Of a stretch of 6,899 bases of DNA, positions 1-5,989 are shown in pieces. Position 1 is the first letter of the stretch. Each line of letters begins with the position of its first letter. This DNA comes from Legionellaceae bacterium. Lineage in GTDB: Bacteria; Pseudomonadota; Gammaproteobacteria; Legionellales; Legionellaceae. Location of the stretch: contig CANISA010000082.1 of the NCBI GenBank assembly GCA_947470005.1, forward strand, positions 1 through 6,899, given 5' to 3'. A program made the position numbers and the translations under genes. Under the pieces are notes generated by a model. That model ran no database searches. It was given only the letters and a program-made list of their open reading frames with translations, and was not told the DNA's origin.

Positions 1-504
1 AAGCGCTTGGTGTTGACTCAAGATGGGAGCGAACTGGAAAAATCGACGAAGGGTCGGCCTTTGGCCATCAAAGGCACGGAAGGGATGGTGGTTCATTTTG
101 CTGAATGCTGCCAACCTATTCCGGGCGATAATATCGTAGGTCGTTTCCAGCAAGGTCGAGGTATTTTAGTGCATGCCAGTGATTGTACCGTCATTAATCA
201 AGGACGGAGTAGCCCGGAGCAATTTATCTCGATGCGTTGGGATGAAGAGGTGCAAGGCGAATTTTGGGTGGATATTACCGTCGAAGTGGCCAATCAACGG
301 GGCGTTTTAGCCACCCTTGCGACGGCTATTTCGGAAGCAGAATCAAACATCGGCAACATCAATGTAGACCCACGCGATGGTCGACACAATGCAGTCACTT
401 TTTCCATCAGTGTGCTCAATCGCACACATTTGGCACGTGTGATGCGGCGGTTGCGTGCAAACGCAGTAGTGATGCGGCTTTATCGAAAAAAACAAGGGGA
501 ATAA
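1..504 (+). CDS. spoT: Bifunctional (p)ppGpp synthetase/hydrolase SpoT, C-terminal fragment
   Basis: This is the last 167 residues of a RelA/SpoT-family enzyme, which makes and degrades the stringent-response alarmone (p)ppGpp. The frame is open from base 1, so the catalytic HD and synthetase domains and the TGS domain lie upstream of the window. Two regulatory modules are visible. The conserved zinc-finger/RIS-type segment has GTEG, a Cys-Cys pair (residues 36-37 of the fragment), PIPGD, and a later HASDC. It is followed by a C-terminal ACT domain (about residues 88-165) with the typical NQRGVLATLA and NVDPRDGR stretches. The closing HLARVMRRLR matches the SpoT C-terminus as I recall it from gammaproteobacteria. 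SpoT is preferred over RelA because of this close match and because ridA lies directly downstream, as in Pseudomonas and relatives. The stop lies 2 nt before the ridA start codon, so the two genes are probably co-transcribed. Confidence 0.93.
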   Translation, partial: KRLVLTQDGSELEKSTKGRPLAIKGTEGMVVHFAECCQPIPGDNIVGRFQQGRGILVHASDCTVINQGRSSPEQFISMRWDEEVQGEFWVDITVEVANQRGVLATLATAISEAESNIGNINVDPRDGRHNAVTFSISVLNRTHLARVMRRLRANAVVMRLYRKKQGE

Positions 505-506
505 GC

Positions 507-884
507 ATGAAAGCAATACATACGGATTTGGCCCCTGCGGCCATTGGGACATACAGCCAGGCTGTGCGATGTCATGATACCGTTTATCTTTCAGGTCAAA
601 TCCCTTTGGATCCACAGACGATGCAATTATGCAGCGAGGACATTAAATTACAAATCGATCAGGTGTTGGATAATTTATCTGCTGTTGCAACAGCAGCAGG
701 GGGAAGCCTGGATCAGGTCGTGAAATTAACGGTTTACCTTATTGATCTTATTCACTTTCCACTGATCAACGAAGCGATGACTCGCTATTTTTCAGAGCCT
801 TATCCTGCTCGTGTGGCCATAGGAGCCGCAAGCTTACCGCGTGGGGCTCAAGTAGAGATGGATGCGATCATGGTGCTGTCTTGA
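507..884 (+). CDS. ridA: RidA family 2-iminobutanoate/2-iminopropanoate deaminase
   Basis: RidA (YjgF/YER057c/UK114 family) is a small trimeric cytosolic enzyme. It hydrolyses reactive enamine/imine intermediates released by PLP enzymes such as threonine dehydratase, sparing other PLP enzymes from damage. The 125-residue length is typical. Family landmarks are AP-AIG-YSQAV near the N-terminus, SGQIPLDP (29-36), NLSAVATAAGGSLDQVVK, and PARVAIGAASLPRGAQVEMDAI at the end. The substrate-binding Arg is R102 and the conserved Glu is E117. One small oddity is GTYSQAV where the family usually has GPYSQAV. The ATG at 507 is favoured over longer frames because AAGGGGA (494-500) sits 6 nt upstream and the N-terminus then matches the family. 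The gene follows spoT by 2 nt, a frequent gammaproteobacterial arrangement. Confidence 0.94.
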   Translation: MKAIHTDLAPAAIGTYSQAVRCHDTVYLSGQIPLDPQTMQLCSEDIKLQIDQVLDNLSAVATAAGGSLDQVVKLTVYLIDLIHFPLINEAMTRYFSEPYPARVAIGAASLPRGAQVEMDAIMVLS

Positions 885-901
885 GTCGCATGATGAATCG
901 C

Positions 902-909
902 AGGGAGGA
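902..909 (+). promoter_or_regulatory. Strong Shine-Dalgarno sequence for the membrane-protein gene
   Basis: AGGGAGGA lies 8 nt upstream of the ATG at 918. It is the best ribosome-binding match in the window and fixes that start, even though the gene product is not recognised. Confidence 0.8.
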
Positions 910-917
910 AAAATAAC

Positions 918-1331
918 ATGCAGTTAGGGTTACTTGCGTTTTTGGTTTTAGCTGCCTCGATTATTTCTTTTTTTTCAGATGAATTCGCCCAGTTTTTTAA
1001 AAAACTGTTTAAAATTAAAGGAGCTTATGTTTTTTTACCTCTCCTTGTTGCGTCCGGATTGATTCGGTTATACAAAGATTTATTTTTAGGGGTGTTATTA
1101 ACGTTTCAAACGTGGCTTCGTTATATCATGATTCAACTCATGAGTTGCTTGCCTTTTCACACAGGTGCCGCCTTTATTACGCAGGTGATGTGTTTATTCA
1201 TACTATCCAGTTTACCTGCTTGGGGTTTGTACTGGCTCGTTAAAACAAAAAAATGGGGCAAAGCCACCGAATGGGCTGGGCGAGCTTACGTTGGCCTGTG
1301 GTTTTTTTTGATTATGTTGTGGATTGCTTAG
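918..1331 (+). CDS. Small multi-pass inner-membrane protein of unknown function
   Basis: I do not recognise this 137-residue protein. It is strongly hydrophobic, with probable membrane segments at about residues 2-20, 34-51, 54-72, 82-108 (possibly interrupted) and 120-137. A basic cytosol-type loop (KTKKWGK, 109-115) precedes the last one. A Lys/Phe-rich patch (about 24-33, FAQFFKKLFK) follows the first helix. No catalytic motif or lipobox is visible. It starts 33 nt after ridA on the same strand and behind a strong ribosome-binding site, so it is probably the last gene of a spoT-ridA transcription unit. Its frame, start and codon use look like a real gene. Four versus five helices cannot be settled by eye, and no function is proposed. 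Confidence 0.8.
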   Translation: MQLGLLAFLVLAASIISFFSDEFAQFFKKLFKIKGAYVFLPLLVASGLIRLYKDLFLGVLLTFQTWLRYIMIQLMSCLPFHTGAAFITQVMCLFILSSLPAWGLYWLVKTKKWGKATEWAGRAYVGLWFFLIMLWIA

Positions 1332-1367
1332 GCCTGCTAATAACGCTAGGGTCGTTGATTTTTCGAG

Positions 1368-2090
1368 TTAACACGTTGAAATATGAGAGTGAATTTCAAA
1401 GCCAAACCATTGTGAGAACAGATCAAATGTTCGATTTTCAGGCCAATACTGCTTGTCAGTGATCAATTGCTCTAATTCAAACTCAAATATTGTCATCGCA
1501 TTCTTCTTCAAGAAGGCCGTATTTTTGCTCGTCGAATCAAGAGAGCAGGGTAGTACATAAACAGTTGAATCTCTTTCTAAGAGAGAGAAATCGAGTTGTT
1601 GGATGCTGAGTGCTTCCAACGTATCGCTGTAGACCTGCTTTAACCACGCATGGACTGGCGTTTTTGGTTTGACAACAAGTATACTTTTTTTCTTTATATC
1701 TTGGATGATCTGTCGAAAATGTTGAGCGTGGTTACCTTGATTTGAGTGGTTTCTTATATTGTAATCTAGAACGGTTGTGTGTATTTCCAAATCAAAATAT
1801 TGCATTAACAAATCGTAATCAAATCGTAGCGGCCAAAGGGCCTTATCAGGTGTCCATCGTAAAAACTCATGTGTCAAAATGGCGTTTAGATGCTCCATTA
1901 AATACAAAGTGAAGGCTGTTGAGGAATGACCGTGAGGGATCATCAGAACAGTAGAACCTAACGCAATGTTATGGATATCCACCGATTGGCTACTGTTTAG
2001 GGATGAAGCGATGTCAGCCACCCACGCATAAAACCGTTCCCTAGGTTTTAAAATGACAGCGGTTATTTCTTGTTGTTGTGGTTCGCTCAT
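1368..2090 (-). CDS. Protein with two tandem copies of a small conserved domain of unknown function
   Basis: This 240-residue soluble protein is made of two related halves. Copy 1 (about 11-108) runs AVILKPRERFYAWV ... STVLMIP ... HEFLRWTPDKALWP ... LMQYFDLEIHT. Copy 2 (about 136-238) runs SILVVKPKTPVHAWL ... STVYVLP ... FELEQLITDKQYWPENR ... FSQWFGFEIHS. The pattern xxVIKPK-(W)-TVYLIP-DxxLWPxxR-WFxxEIHS is one I recall from short single-domain hypothetical proteins in many proteobacteria, whose function I do not know. There is no signal peptide or membrane segment. The start at 2090 is chosen because AGGA lies 9 nt upstream of it; the longer possible start at 2129 would lie inside the palindrome 2101-2131. 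The gene is divergent from the one at 2150 and separated from it only by that palindrome, so the two may share regulation. It converges with the membrane-protein gene, 36 nt apart. Confidence 0.8.
   Translation of the reverse strand: MSEPQQQEITAVILKPRERFYAWVADIASSLNSSQSVDIHNIALGSTVLMIPHGHSSTAFTLYLMEHLNAILTHEFLRWTPDKALWPLRFDYDLLMQYFDLEIHTTVLDYNIRNHSNQGNHAQHFRQIIQDIKKKSILVVKPKTPVHAWLKQVYSDTLEALSIQQLDFSLLERDSTVYVLPCSLDSTSKNTAFLKKNAMTIFEFELEQLITDKQYWPENRTFDLFSQWFGFEIHSHISTC
1377..2060 (-). repeat. Internal protein-level duplication (two domain copies)
   Basis: Copy 1 spans about 1767-2060 and copy 2 about 1377-1685, joined by a linker of roughly 27 residues rich in Asn, His and Gln. The match is clear in protein (KP, AW, STV-LP, TDK-WP-R, YF/WF, EIH) but not in DNA, so the duplication or fusion is old. 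Copy 2 looks closer to the single-domain family pattern (WPENR retained), while copy 1 has WPLRF. Confidence 0.7.
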
Positions 2091-2100
2091 AATTATTCCT

Positions 2101-2131
2101 AAATGGTCTATATTTAATATATAGACCATTT
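2101..2131. promoter_or_regulatory. Perfect 13-bp inverted repeat between divergent genes (probable operator)
   Basis: AAATGGTCTATAT (2101-2113) and its exact reverse complement (2119-2131) flank a 5-nt centre, TTAAT. The element lies 10 nt upstream of the minus-strand start at 2090 and 18 nt upstream of the plus-strand ATG at 2150. It therefore occupies the promoter or leader of both genes. It contains -10-like hexamers on both strands (TATATT on each, and TAATAT at 2115-2120 on plus), though I found no convincing -35 partner. A dimeric repressor or activator site is the simplest reading. As RNA it would also form a hairpin, but it is AT-rich and lies upstream of both genes, so a terminator role is less likely. 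Confidence 0.6.
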
Positions 2132-2149
2132 TTATGGAATTTGTTTATC

Positions 2150-3598
2150 ATGCGAACGAAAACTATTGGAAGTATGGTTAGCGCTGGTTTGAAGTTAGGA
2201 AAAATATTTAACGGAAATAGTTACTTACCCTCTTTGGTAGGGCCTGGTTTCTCTAAAATAACGACCCGTTCTTTGCACACAGCAGAAAAAACTATTTGTA
2301 TCGGAGGGGCATCGATGGTGTCCTCTCTTTTAAATAAATTTAGAAAAAATCCTCACTTGGTCGAGCGAACTATCTTTATAGGCTCTGACCCATGGATTTC
2401 TAAAACTCATGCTGATTGGGATACACAATCATGGGGTCAAAGCTCTCTTTATTTGACAAAATCACAAAAAGAGATCTGTGATGCACTTTTTCCACATTAT
2501 CCTCATAATCAGTTGATGATGTTTGGCATGGTCAAAGAAATTTTGGCAGCGGAACGAAAGTTATTACTTGAAACAGGGGTTGAATACATCGGAGAACATA
2601 TCGATTCTATCGAACAAAAAGAGGGCGTAGGTTTGGTTGCTCATATTAACGGGCGTGAGAGACTGATAACGGAGACAACTGATTTTAATATTATTCATGC
2701 TGCTCGAATACACATTGAGCCAGAGGGGTTGTCTGCCCACAATTTTGGACAGATGTATTGGCAATCTAAAAAACGAGAAGATACTCACGTAGCGATCGTT
2801 GGCTCTGGCGTAAGTCTTGACTGGGGCTGTCGAGACTTAAATAAGGTTAGGCATATTGTTCACCTTATTCCCGAAGGTGAACGCGCGCGCCCTGATTTAA
2901 AAAATCACCTGGATGCCGCGTTTAGATTGGAAGACAGCAATCTAACCATGAATCTGGATGAAACCATCGATGTGGACGGAATAAATATATTGAATGGTAG
3001 GCCCATGACCGTGCGCTTAGAGGCATCACAGGTTTATTCGGCGATGGGGTATAAATTAAACGAAGGTCTGGTTAACGCCGATCGGAATAGGGTAACTATC
3101 ATTGATGGTTCACCTCGCCCTGAGAGCATTAAAGTGGCTACCGCGCTTTCATCCCGTCAGACTTCACGTGTAGCGCATGATCTGCGCGGCACGGCTGTTC
3201 CTGATGGAAATATGGCATTGAATTACTTGAAAATTCAAGTGGCCCTGGGCCATTACTTGCCCTCTGAGAGTAATTCAATTCTTCTTTTTGATGCATGGAA
3301 GTTTGCGGTGAGCCAAACTGCAATGGCCGCTGGTGTTGAAATAAATGATGCATTTTTTGAGAGCGCAGAAGAACGCGTTAAAAGTATTTACACGGTGAGC
3401 GTTCCACCTGAAGCTCAGTTATATAAAGTCTTGCAATCGGCCTATGAAAAAGAGGGAGGAACGGTTGATAGAAACGGGGACAAACTGCCCTGGGAGAGCT
3501 TTAAAGAACTGATTCATGGATCAACAGACGACGTCTTGAAGGAGGCTCATGTTGTGGAAGAAGACGATGACAATGCATTGAGTAATGGACCTCATTGA
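2150..3598 (+). CDS. Unknown protein with degenerate flavoprotein-like dinucleotide fold and presequence-like N-terminus
   Basis: I do not recognise this 482-residue protein. Its first 45 residues hold six Arg/Lys and no acidic residue. Residues 2-20 form an amphipathic helix (I6, V10, L14, L16, F20 on one face; K4, K15, K18 on the other), followed by TTRSLHT, which resembles a mitochondrial presequence end. The body has two Rossmann-like strand-loop motifs: TICIGGASMVSSLL (48-61) and HVAIVGSGVS (213-222). YSAMGYKLN (296-304) recalls the ATGYxxN motif of pyridine-nucleotide-dependent flavoproteins. The usual GxGxxG/A spacing and the C-terminal FAD-binding GD motif are missing or altered, so activity is uncertain. 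The C-terminus is acidic (VVEEDDDN, 468-475), loosely like Dot/Icm export signals. A TTG at 2141 could add three residues, but the ATG at 2150 with TGGAA (2135-2139) 10 nt upstream is preferred. It may be a secreted effector; this is inference. Confidence 0.75.
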   Translation: MRTKTIGSMVSAGLKLGKIFNGNSYLPSLVGPGFSKITTRSLHTAEKTICIGGASMVSSLLNKFRKNPHLVERTIFIGSDPWISKTHADWDTQSWGQSSLYLTKSQKEICDALFPHYPHNQLMMFGMVKEILAAERKLLLETGVEYIGEHIDSIEQKEGVGLVAHINGRERLITETTDFNIIHAARIHIEPEGLSAHNFGQMYWQSKKREDTHVAIVGSGVSLDWGCRDLNKVRHIVHLIPEGERARPDLKNHLDAAFRLEDSNLTMNLDETIDVDGINILNGRPMTVRLEASQVYSAMGYKLNEGLVNADRNRVTIIDGSPRPESIKVATALSSRQTSRVAHDLRGTAVPDGNMALNYLKIQVALGHYLPSESNSILLFDAWKFAVSQTAMAAGVEINDAFFESAEERVKSIYTVSVPPEAQLYKVLQSAYEKEGGTVDRNGDKLPWESFKELIHGSTDDVLKEAHVVEEDDDNALSNGPH

Positions 3599-3653
3599 GA
3601 CGCCATTGGCTCGATTAATAACAGTCAAACTAACCAACAAATAAATTAATTGA

Positions 3654-3682
3654 TTTACAAAAGAACAAAATCAAGTTAATAT
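3654..3682 (+). promoter_or_regulatory. Sigma70-type promoter for the 3718 gene
   Basis: TTTACA (3654-3659, one mismatch to TTGACA) and TAATAT (3677-3682, four of six matches to TATAAT) are separated by exactly 17 nt. Transcription would begin near 3689, giving a leader of about 29 nt. The promoter lies in the 119-nt AT-rich gap after the 2150 gene, so the downstream gene probably has its own transcript. No terminator hairpin is visible in the same gap. Confidence 0.55.
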
Positions 3683-3717
3683 CCCCTCTACTTCATGTTT
3701 ATTGGATGGGTATGCAG

Positions 3718-4191
3718 ATGAGATCAGTCATATCTTCTTCTATGGCTCGTGCAGCAGGGCGATTGTTTACTACAGGACATATTGGCGCGTTTACTTCTCA
3801 TACGCCTCATCTGCCGCATAGCAAAGGGTATCTTGTCGCTCAACTGGAACAATTTAAAGAAAAAAATCGTCCTGCTGAAATAATCACCTTAAAAAAAGGT
3901 CATCGTTTTAATGGTTCGGATACAAATATTGATCTCAGCTACGGCTCGATACCTTTGTATCCAGAGGGGTCTTTCTCTCAGTTGTCCGCTAATGAAATAA
4001 CCCGTTTACGGGAGCTGCGTTTTGCTCGAGTAGCAGATTATGAATTGTTAGAAGATATTGATTGCATTCAAAGCAAAACAGAAGAAGGCCACCCGGTTTA
4101 TTATATTCACCATCATAAAACGTCCATGAAAAATCCAAGGCCTATTGATGAGATCATTGAGTCATCTCTCAACGTTAAATTGGGAATTTAG
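3718..4191 (+). CDS. Unknown 157-residue protein with presequence-like N-terminus
   Basis: I do not recognise this protein. The N-terminal 43 residues have no Asp or Glu and carry R2, R11, R15 and K36 plus many Ser, Ala and Thr. The helix MRSVISSSMARAAGRLF is amphipathic. It is followed by a stretch fitting the mitochondrial R-10 processing pattern: R15-L16, then F17-T-T-G20-H-I-G-A24. The rest (44-157) is a small hydrophilic domain with a His cluster (YYIHHHK, 128-134) and a C-terminus containing IDEIIESS. There is no membrane segment or bacterial signal peptide. Three in-frame ATGs occur (3706, 3712, 3718). The last is chosen because GATGGG (3705-3710) lies 7 nt upstream and because it aligns the N-terminus with that of the 2150 gene. 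The gene follows 2150 by 119 nt and overlaps the recombinase stop by 3 nt. Possibly a secreted effector, by inference. Confidence 0.72.
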   Translation: MRSVISSSMARAAGRLFTTGHIGAFTSHTPHLPHSKGYLVAQLEQFKEKNRPAEIITLKKGHRFNGSDTNIDLSYGSIPLYPEGSFSQLSANEITRLRELRFARVADYELLEDIDCIQSKTEEGHPVYYIHHHKTSMKNPRPIDEIIESSLNVKLGI

Positions 4192-5405
4192 GACGGTTCA
4201 ATAACTTTACCACGCGCTGATTTATGCCGCGCTTCCAACTCCACATCAATGTAACGGTCGGTCGTAGCACTCGAGCTATGTCCGGCATCGTCTCGTACGT
4301 GTTCGCGAGGCCTGGTTCGGACGTCTTCGGATATGCCCGTGTGCCTGAGCCAGTGAACAGTGGCTGAACCTAACGAGTCAGCTTCTTCTTGTTGATTGCT
4401 GAGGCGAAGGCGAAAGGCCGCTTGATCAAAGCAGACTTGGACGAGACGGCGAACGGGAGCGGTATCACTCATCGGTCCTGTGCCGCGCAGTTTAGGGAGT
4501 AACGGTGTGTTATCTGCGGGAGATGGCAGGGCGGATAAACCTAGAAACGATCGCCAGCGACTTAAACTCGCAAGCATGGCGTCGCTCACGGCCACTTGTC
4601 GCTGTTTGTTCCCTTTGCCCACGGTGGTGAACCACCAGTGCCCGTTGCTGTCTTTTTGAAAATCATTCATCGTCGGCGTCCATCGATTACTTGAAACCAA
4701 CTCAGAAATACGCAAATACATGCCATACAGCATGCTGAGCATGAAGCGCGTTCGTTCGTGTTTTTCAGGTTGTTCTTCTGCCAGAGTATTTGCTGCCTGT
4801 AATACAGCGTCCCATTGCGTTAAACTTAATCGTCGGATGGGTGTAGCCTGTTGTTTTTTTTGTATAAATTTACTTTTTTGACGAATCAATGCGATGGGGT
4901 TCACGGTGAGGTACTCTTCTGCAATGAGAAAATTAAACATCGTGCTTAAAATAGCAAAAATTTCTTGAACCGCACCTTGAGATAAGCCTGATTGCCCTCG
5001 TTTTGGGGCTTCACCTTGTTGCCTCGCATTTTTGCTGATTTGAGCAACAAACGGTCGCCAAGCCGGATTCGGCGTGCGTACGCCTTGTTGTTTAATAAAG
5101 CGGGGTACTTTATGCAAGCTTATCCATGCTAAGGGTGGATTTTGACAAAACCGGATGAACTCTTCAATGGTCTCGCGTTTGAGGTCAGGCAACGTCAGGC
5201 CTTTGATTTGCCAGCACCATTGCAGCAAGCGCTCGGCTTCACGGCGATAGCTGTTGAATGTCCCTAGGCTTCCGTTATAACTTTTAAGAAAGTTTAATGT
5301 GTGCAGGAAATCAGCTTGAAAGCATGGGTCGGGGAGGATAGCATGCGCCGCATTCAGGTGCAGGTAATCCATGCTATCAAACAGTGGAAGTAGGTCTTTT
5401 TTCAT
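4188..5405 (-). CDS. Tyrosine recombinase/integrase with complete catalytic set
   Basis: This 405-residue site-specific recombinase of the phage-integrase (XerC/D-like) family cuts and rejoins DNA through a covalent phosphotyrosine. An N-terminal SAM-like core-binding region (about 35-170, with TFNSYRREAERLLQW and VQEIFAILSTMFNFLIAEEYLTVNP) precedes the catalytic domain (about 190-400). All six catalytic positions can be placed: R232 (YLRISELV), K264 (VGKGNKQR), H351 and R354 (HWLRHT), H376 (AGHSS) and Y385 (TTDRYID). The protein therefore looks active. It carries extra sequence between R232 and H351 (about 240-345) compared with XerC/D. The ATG overlaps the stop of the upstream IcmL-like gene (ATGA at 5402-5405), and no clear ribosome-binding site precedes it, so translation is probably coupled. 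Its end overlaps the convergent 3718 gene. No flanking tRNA or att repeat was seen, so its target is unknown. Confidence 0.93.
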   Translation of the reverse strand: MKKDLLPLFDSMDYLHLNAAHAILPDPCFQADFLHTLNFLKSYNGSLGTFNSYRREAERLLQWCWQIKGLTLPDLKRETIEEFIRFCQNPPLAWISLHKVPRFIKQQGVRTPNPAWRPFVAQISKNARQQGEAPKRGQSGLSQGAVQEIFAILSTMFNFLIAEEYLTVNPIALIRQKSKFIQKKQQATPIRRLSLTQWDAVLQAANTLAEEQPEKHERTRFMLSMLYGMYLRISELVSSNRWTPTMNDFQKDSNGHWWFTTVGKGNKQRQVAVSDAMLASLSRWRSFLGLSALPSPADNTPLLPKLRGTGPMSDTAPVRRLVQVCFDQAAFRLRLSNQQEEADSLGSATVHWLRHTGISEDVRTRPREHVRDDAGHSSSATTDRYIDVELEARHKSARGKVIEPS

Positions 5406-5989
5406 GGTTTCGTAACGACCGCTCGCGTGGCTGCAGGCGCTCCTGCTGTTTTGATCGGGATTGCGATGAGTTGCATGATACCAAGATCACCGGATGCTTT
5501 TCGGCTGACGAGAAGATCCACGGTGAGCGATTGAGTGATTTTTTGTTGTGTATTTTGGTAGATGACCTGCAAGGGAATGGTTATCTTCCATTGGTTTTCT
5601 TTGACCGCTTGGAGGTTTGCTTTTCCGCCGAGCTGACTGCTCACGACAAGCTGTTTGGATTTAATGGCATCAAGGTTGCCTGATTTCTTTAATGCATCGT
5701 TAAATCCTTGCCAACCTTGGTCCGTGTAACAAGGTTTCAGAGCGAGCAATTGGGGCTCTATGCTGGCCGGATCGAAACGAAAAGACTGCAGCGCTGCAGT
5801 TGTCGCCCAGCTTTCCATGATCGCAGAATCGATCACTTTGGTGTCCTTGGGAAAGTGGGTATCGCAACTCATGACGGCGGGTACTTGCGGGGCCGGTTGG
5901 GCTGCGACAACGGGTTCTGCTGCGGTGGCGGCAAGACTCGCCATGGGTAATAGCATGAAAATGAAGAGGGGAAGGTGGTTTTTTTTCAT
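5402..5989 (-). CDS. Secreted IcmL/DotI-like protein
   Basis: This 195-residue protein has a signal peptide (MKKNH, hydrophobic 6-18, then SLAATA before AEP, cleavage near residue 20-23), so it is expected in the periplasm. The mature part (about 50-180) matches what I recall of DotI/IcmL of the Legionella and Coxiella Dot/Icm type IVB secretion system: ESWATTAALQSFRFD, then QGWQGFNDALKKSGNLDAIKSKQLVVSS, then WKITIPLQVIYQ and a final LIAIP. DotI itself is anchored by an N-terminal membrane helix in the inner-membrane core complex. This version instead has a cleavable-looking signal followed by an Ala/Pro/Val-rich linker (24-40), so it is probably a paralogue rather than the core subunit. Two Cys (42 and 87) could form a disulfide. 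AAGGGA (5999-6004) lies 9 nt upstream of the ATG. The gene is translationally coupled to the recombinase. Confidence 0.82.
   Translation of the reverse strand: MKKNHLPLFIFMLLPMASLAATAAEPVVAAQPAPQVPAVMSCDTHFPKDTKVIDSAIMESWATTAALQSFRFDPASIEPQLLALKPCYTDQGWQGFNDALKKSGNLDAIKSKQLVVSSQLGGKANLQAVKENQWKITIPLQVIYQNTQQKITQSLTVDLLVSRKASGDLGIMQLIAIPIKTAGAPAATRAVVTKP

Noticed and set aside
264..884. Longer reading frame beginning inside spoT and ending at the ridA stop
   Set aside because: The part before 507 is an out-of-frame shadow of spoT; the real ridA start has a ribosome-binding site and matches the family N-terminus.
1332..1367. Possible terminator after the membrane-protein gene (AACG...CGTT followed by a short T run)
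   Set aside because: The stem is only 4 bp and the T run is weak; not enough to call a terminator.
2091..2129. Upstream start adding 13 residues to the duplicated-domain protein
   Set aside because: It would start inside the palindrome without a ribosome-binding site, whereas the Met at 2090 has AGGA at good spacing and begins shortly before the first domain copy.
4188..5405. Flanking att repeats or a tRNA target for the recombinase
   Set aside because: No tRNA gene or matching direct repeats were found within the window; they may lie outside it.
5788..5803. Perfect 16-bp palindrome ACTGCAGCGCTGCAGT
   Set aside because: It lies inside the well-supported coding frame of the IcmL-like protein (TAALQS codons) and is short and GC-alternating; most likely coincidence of codon use.
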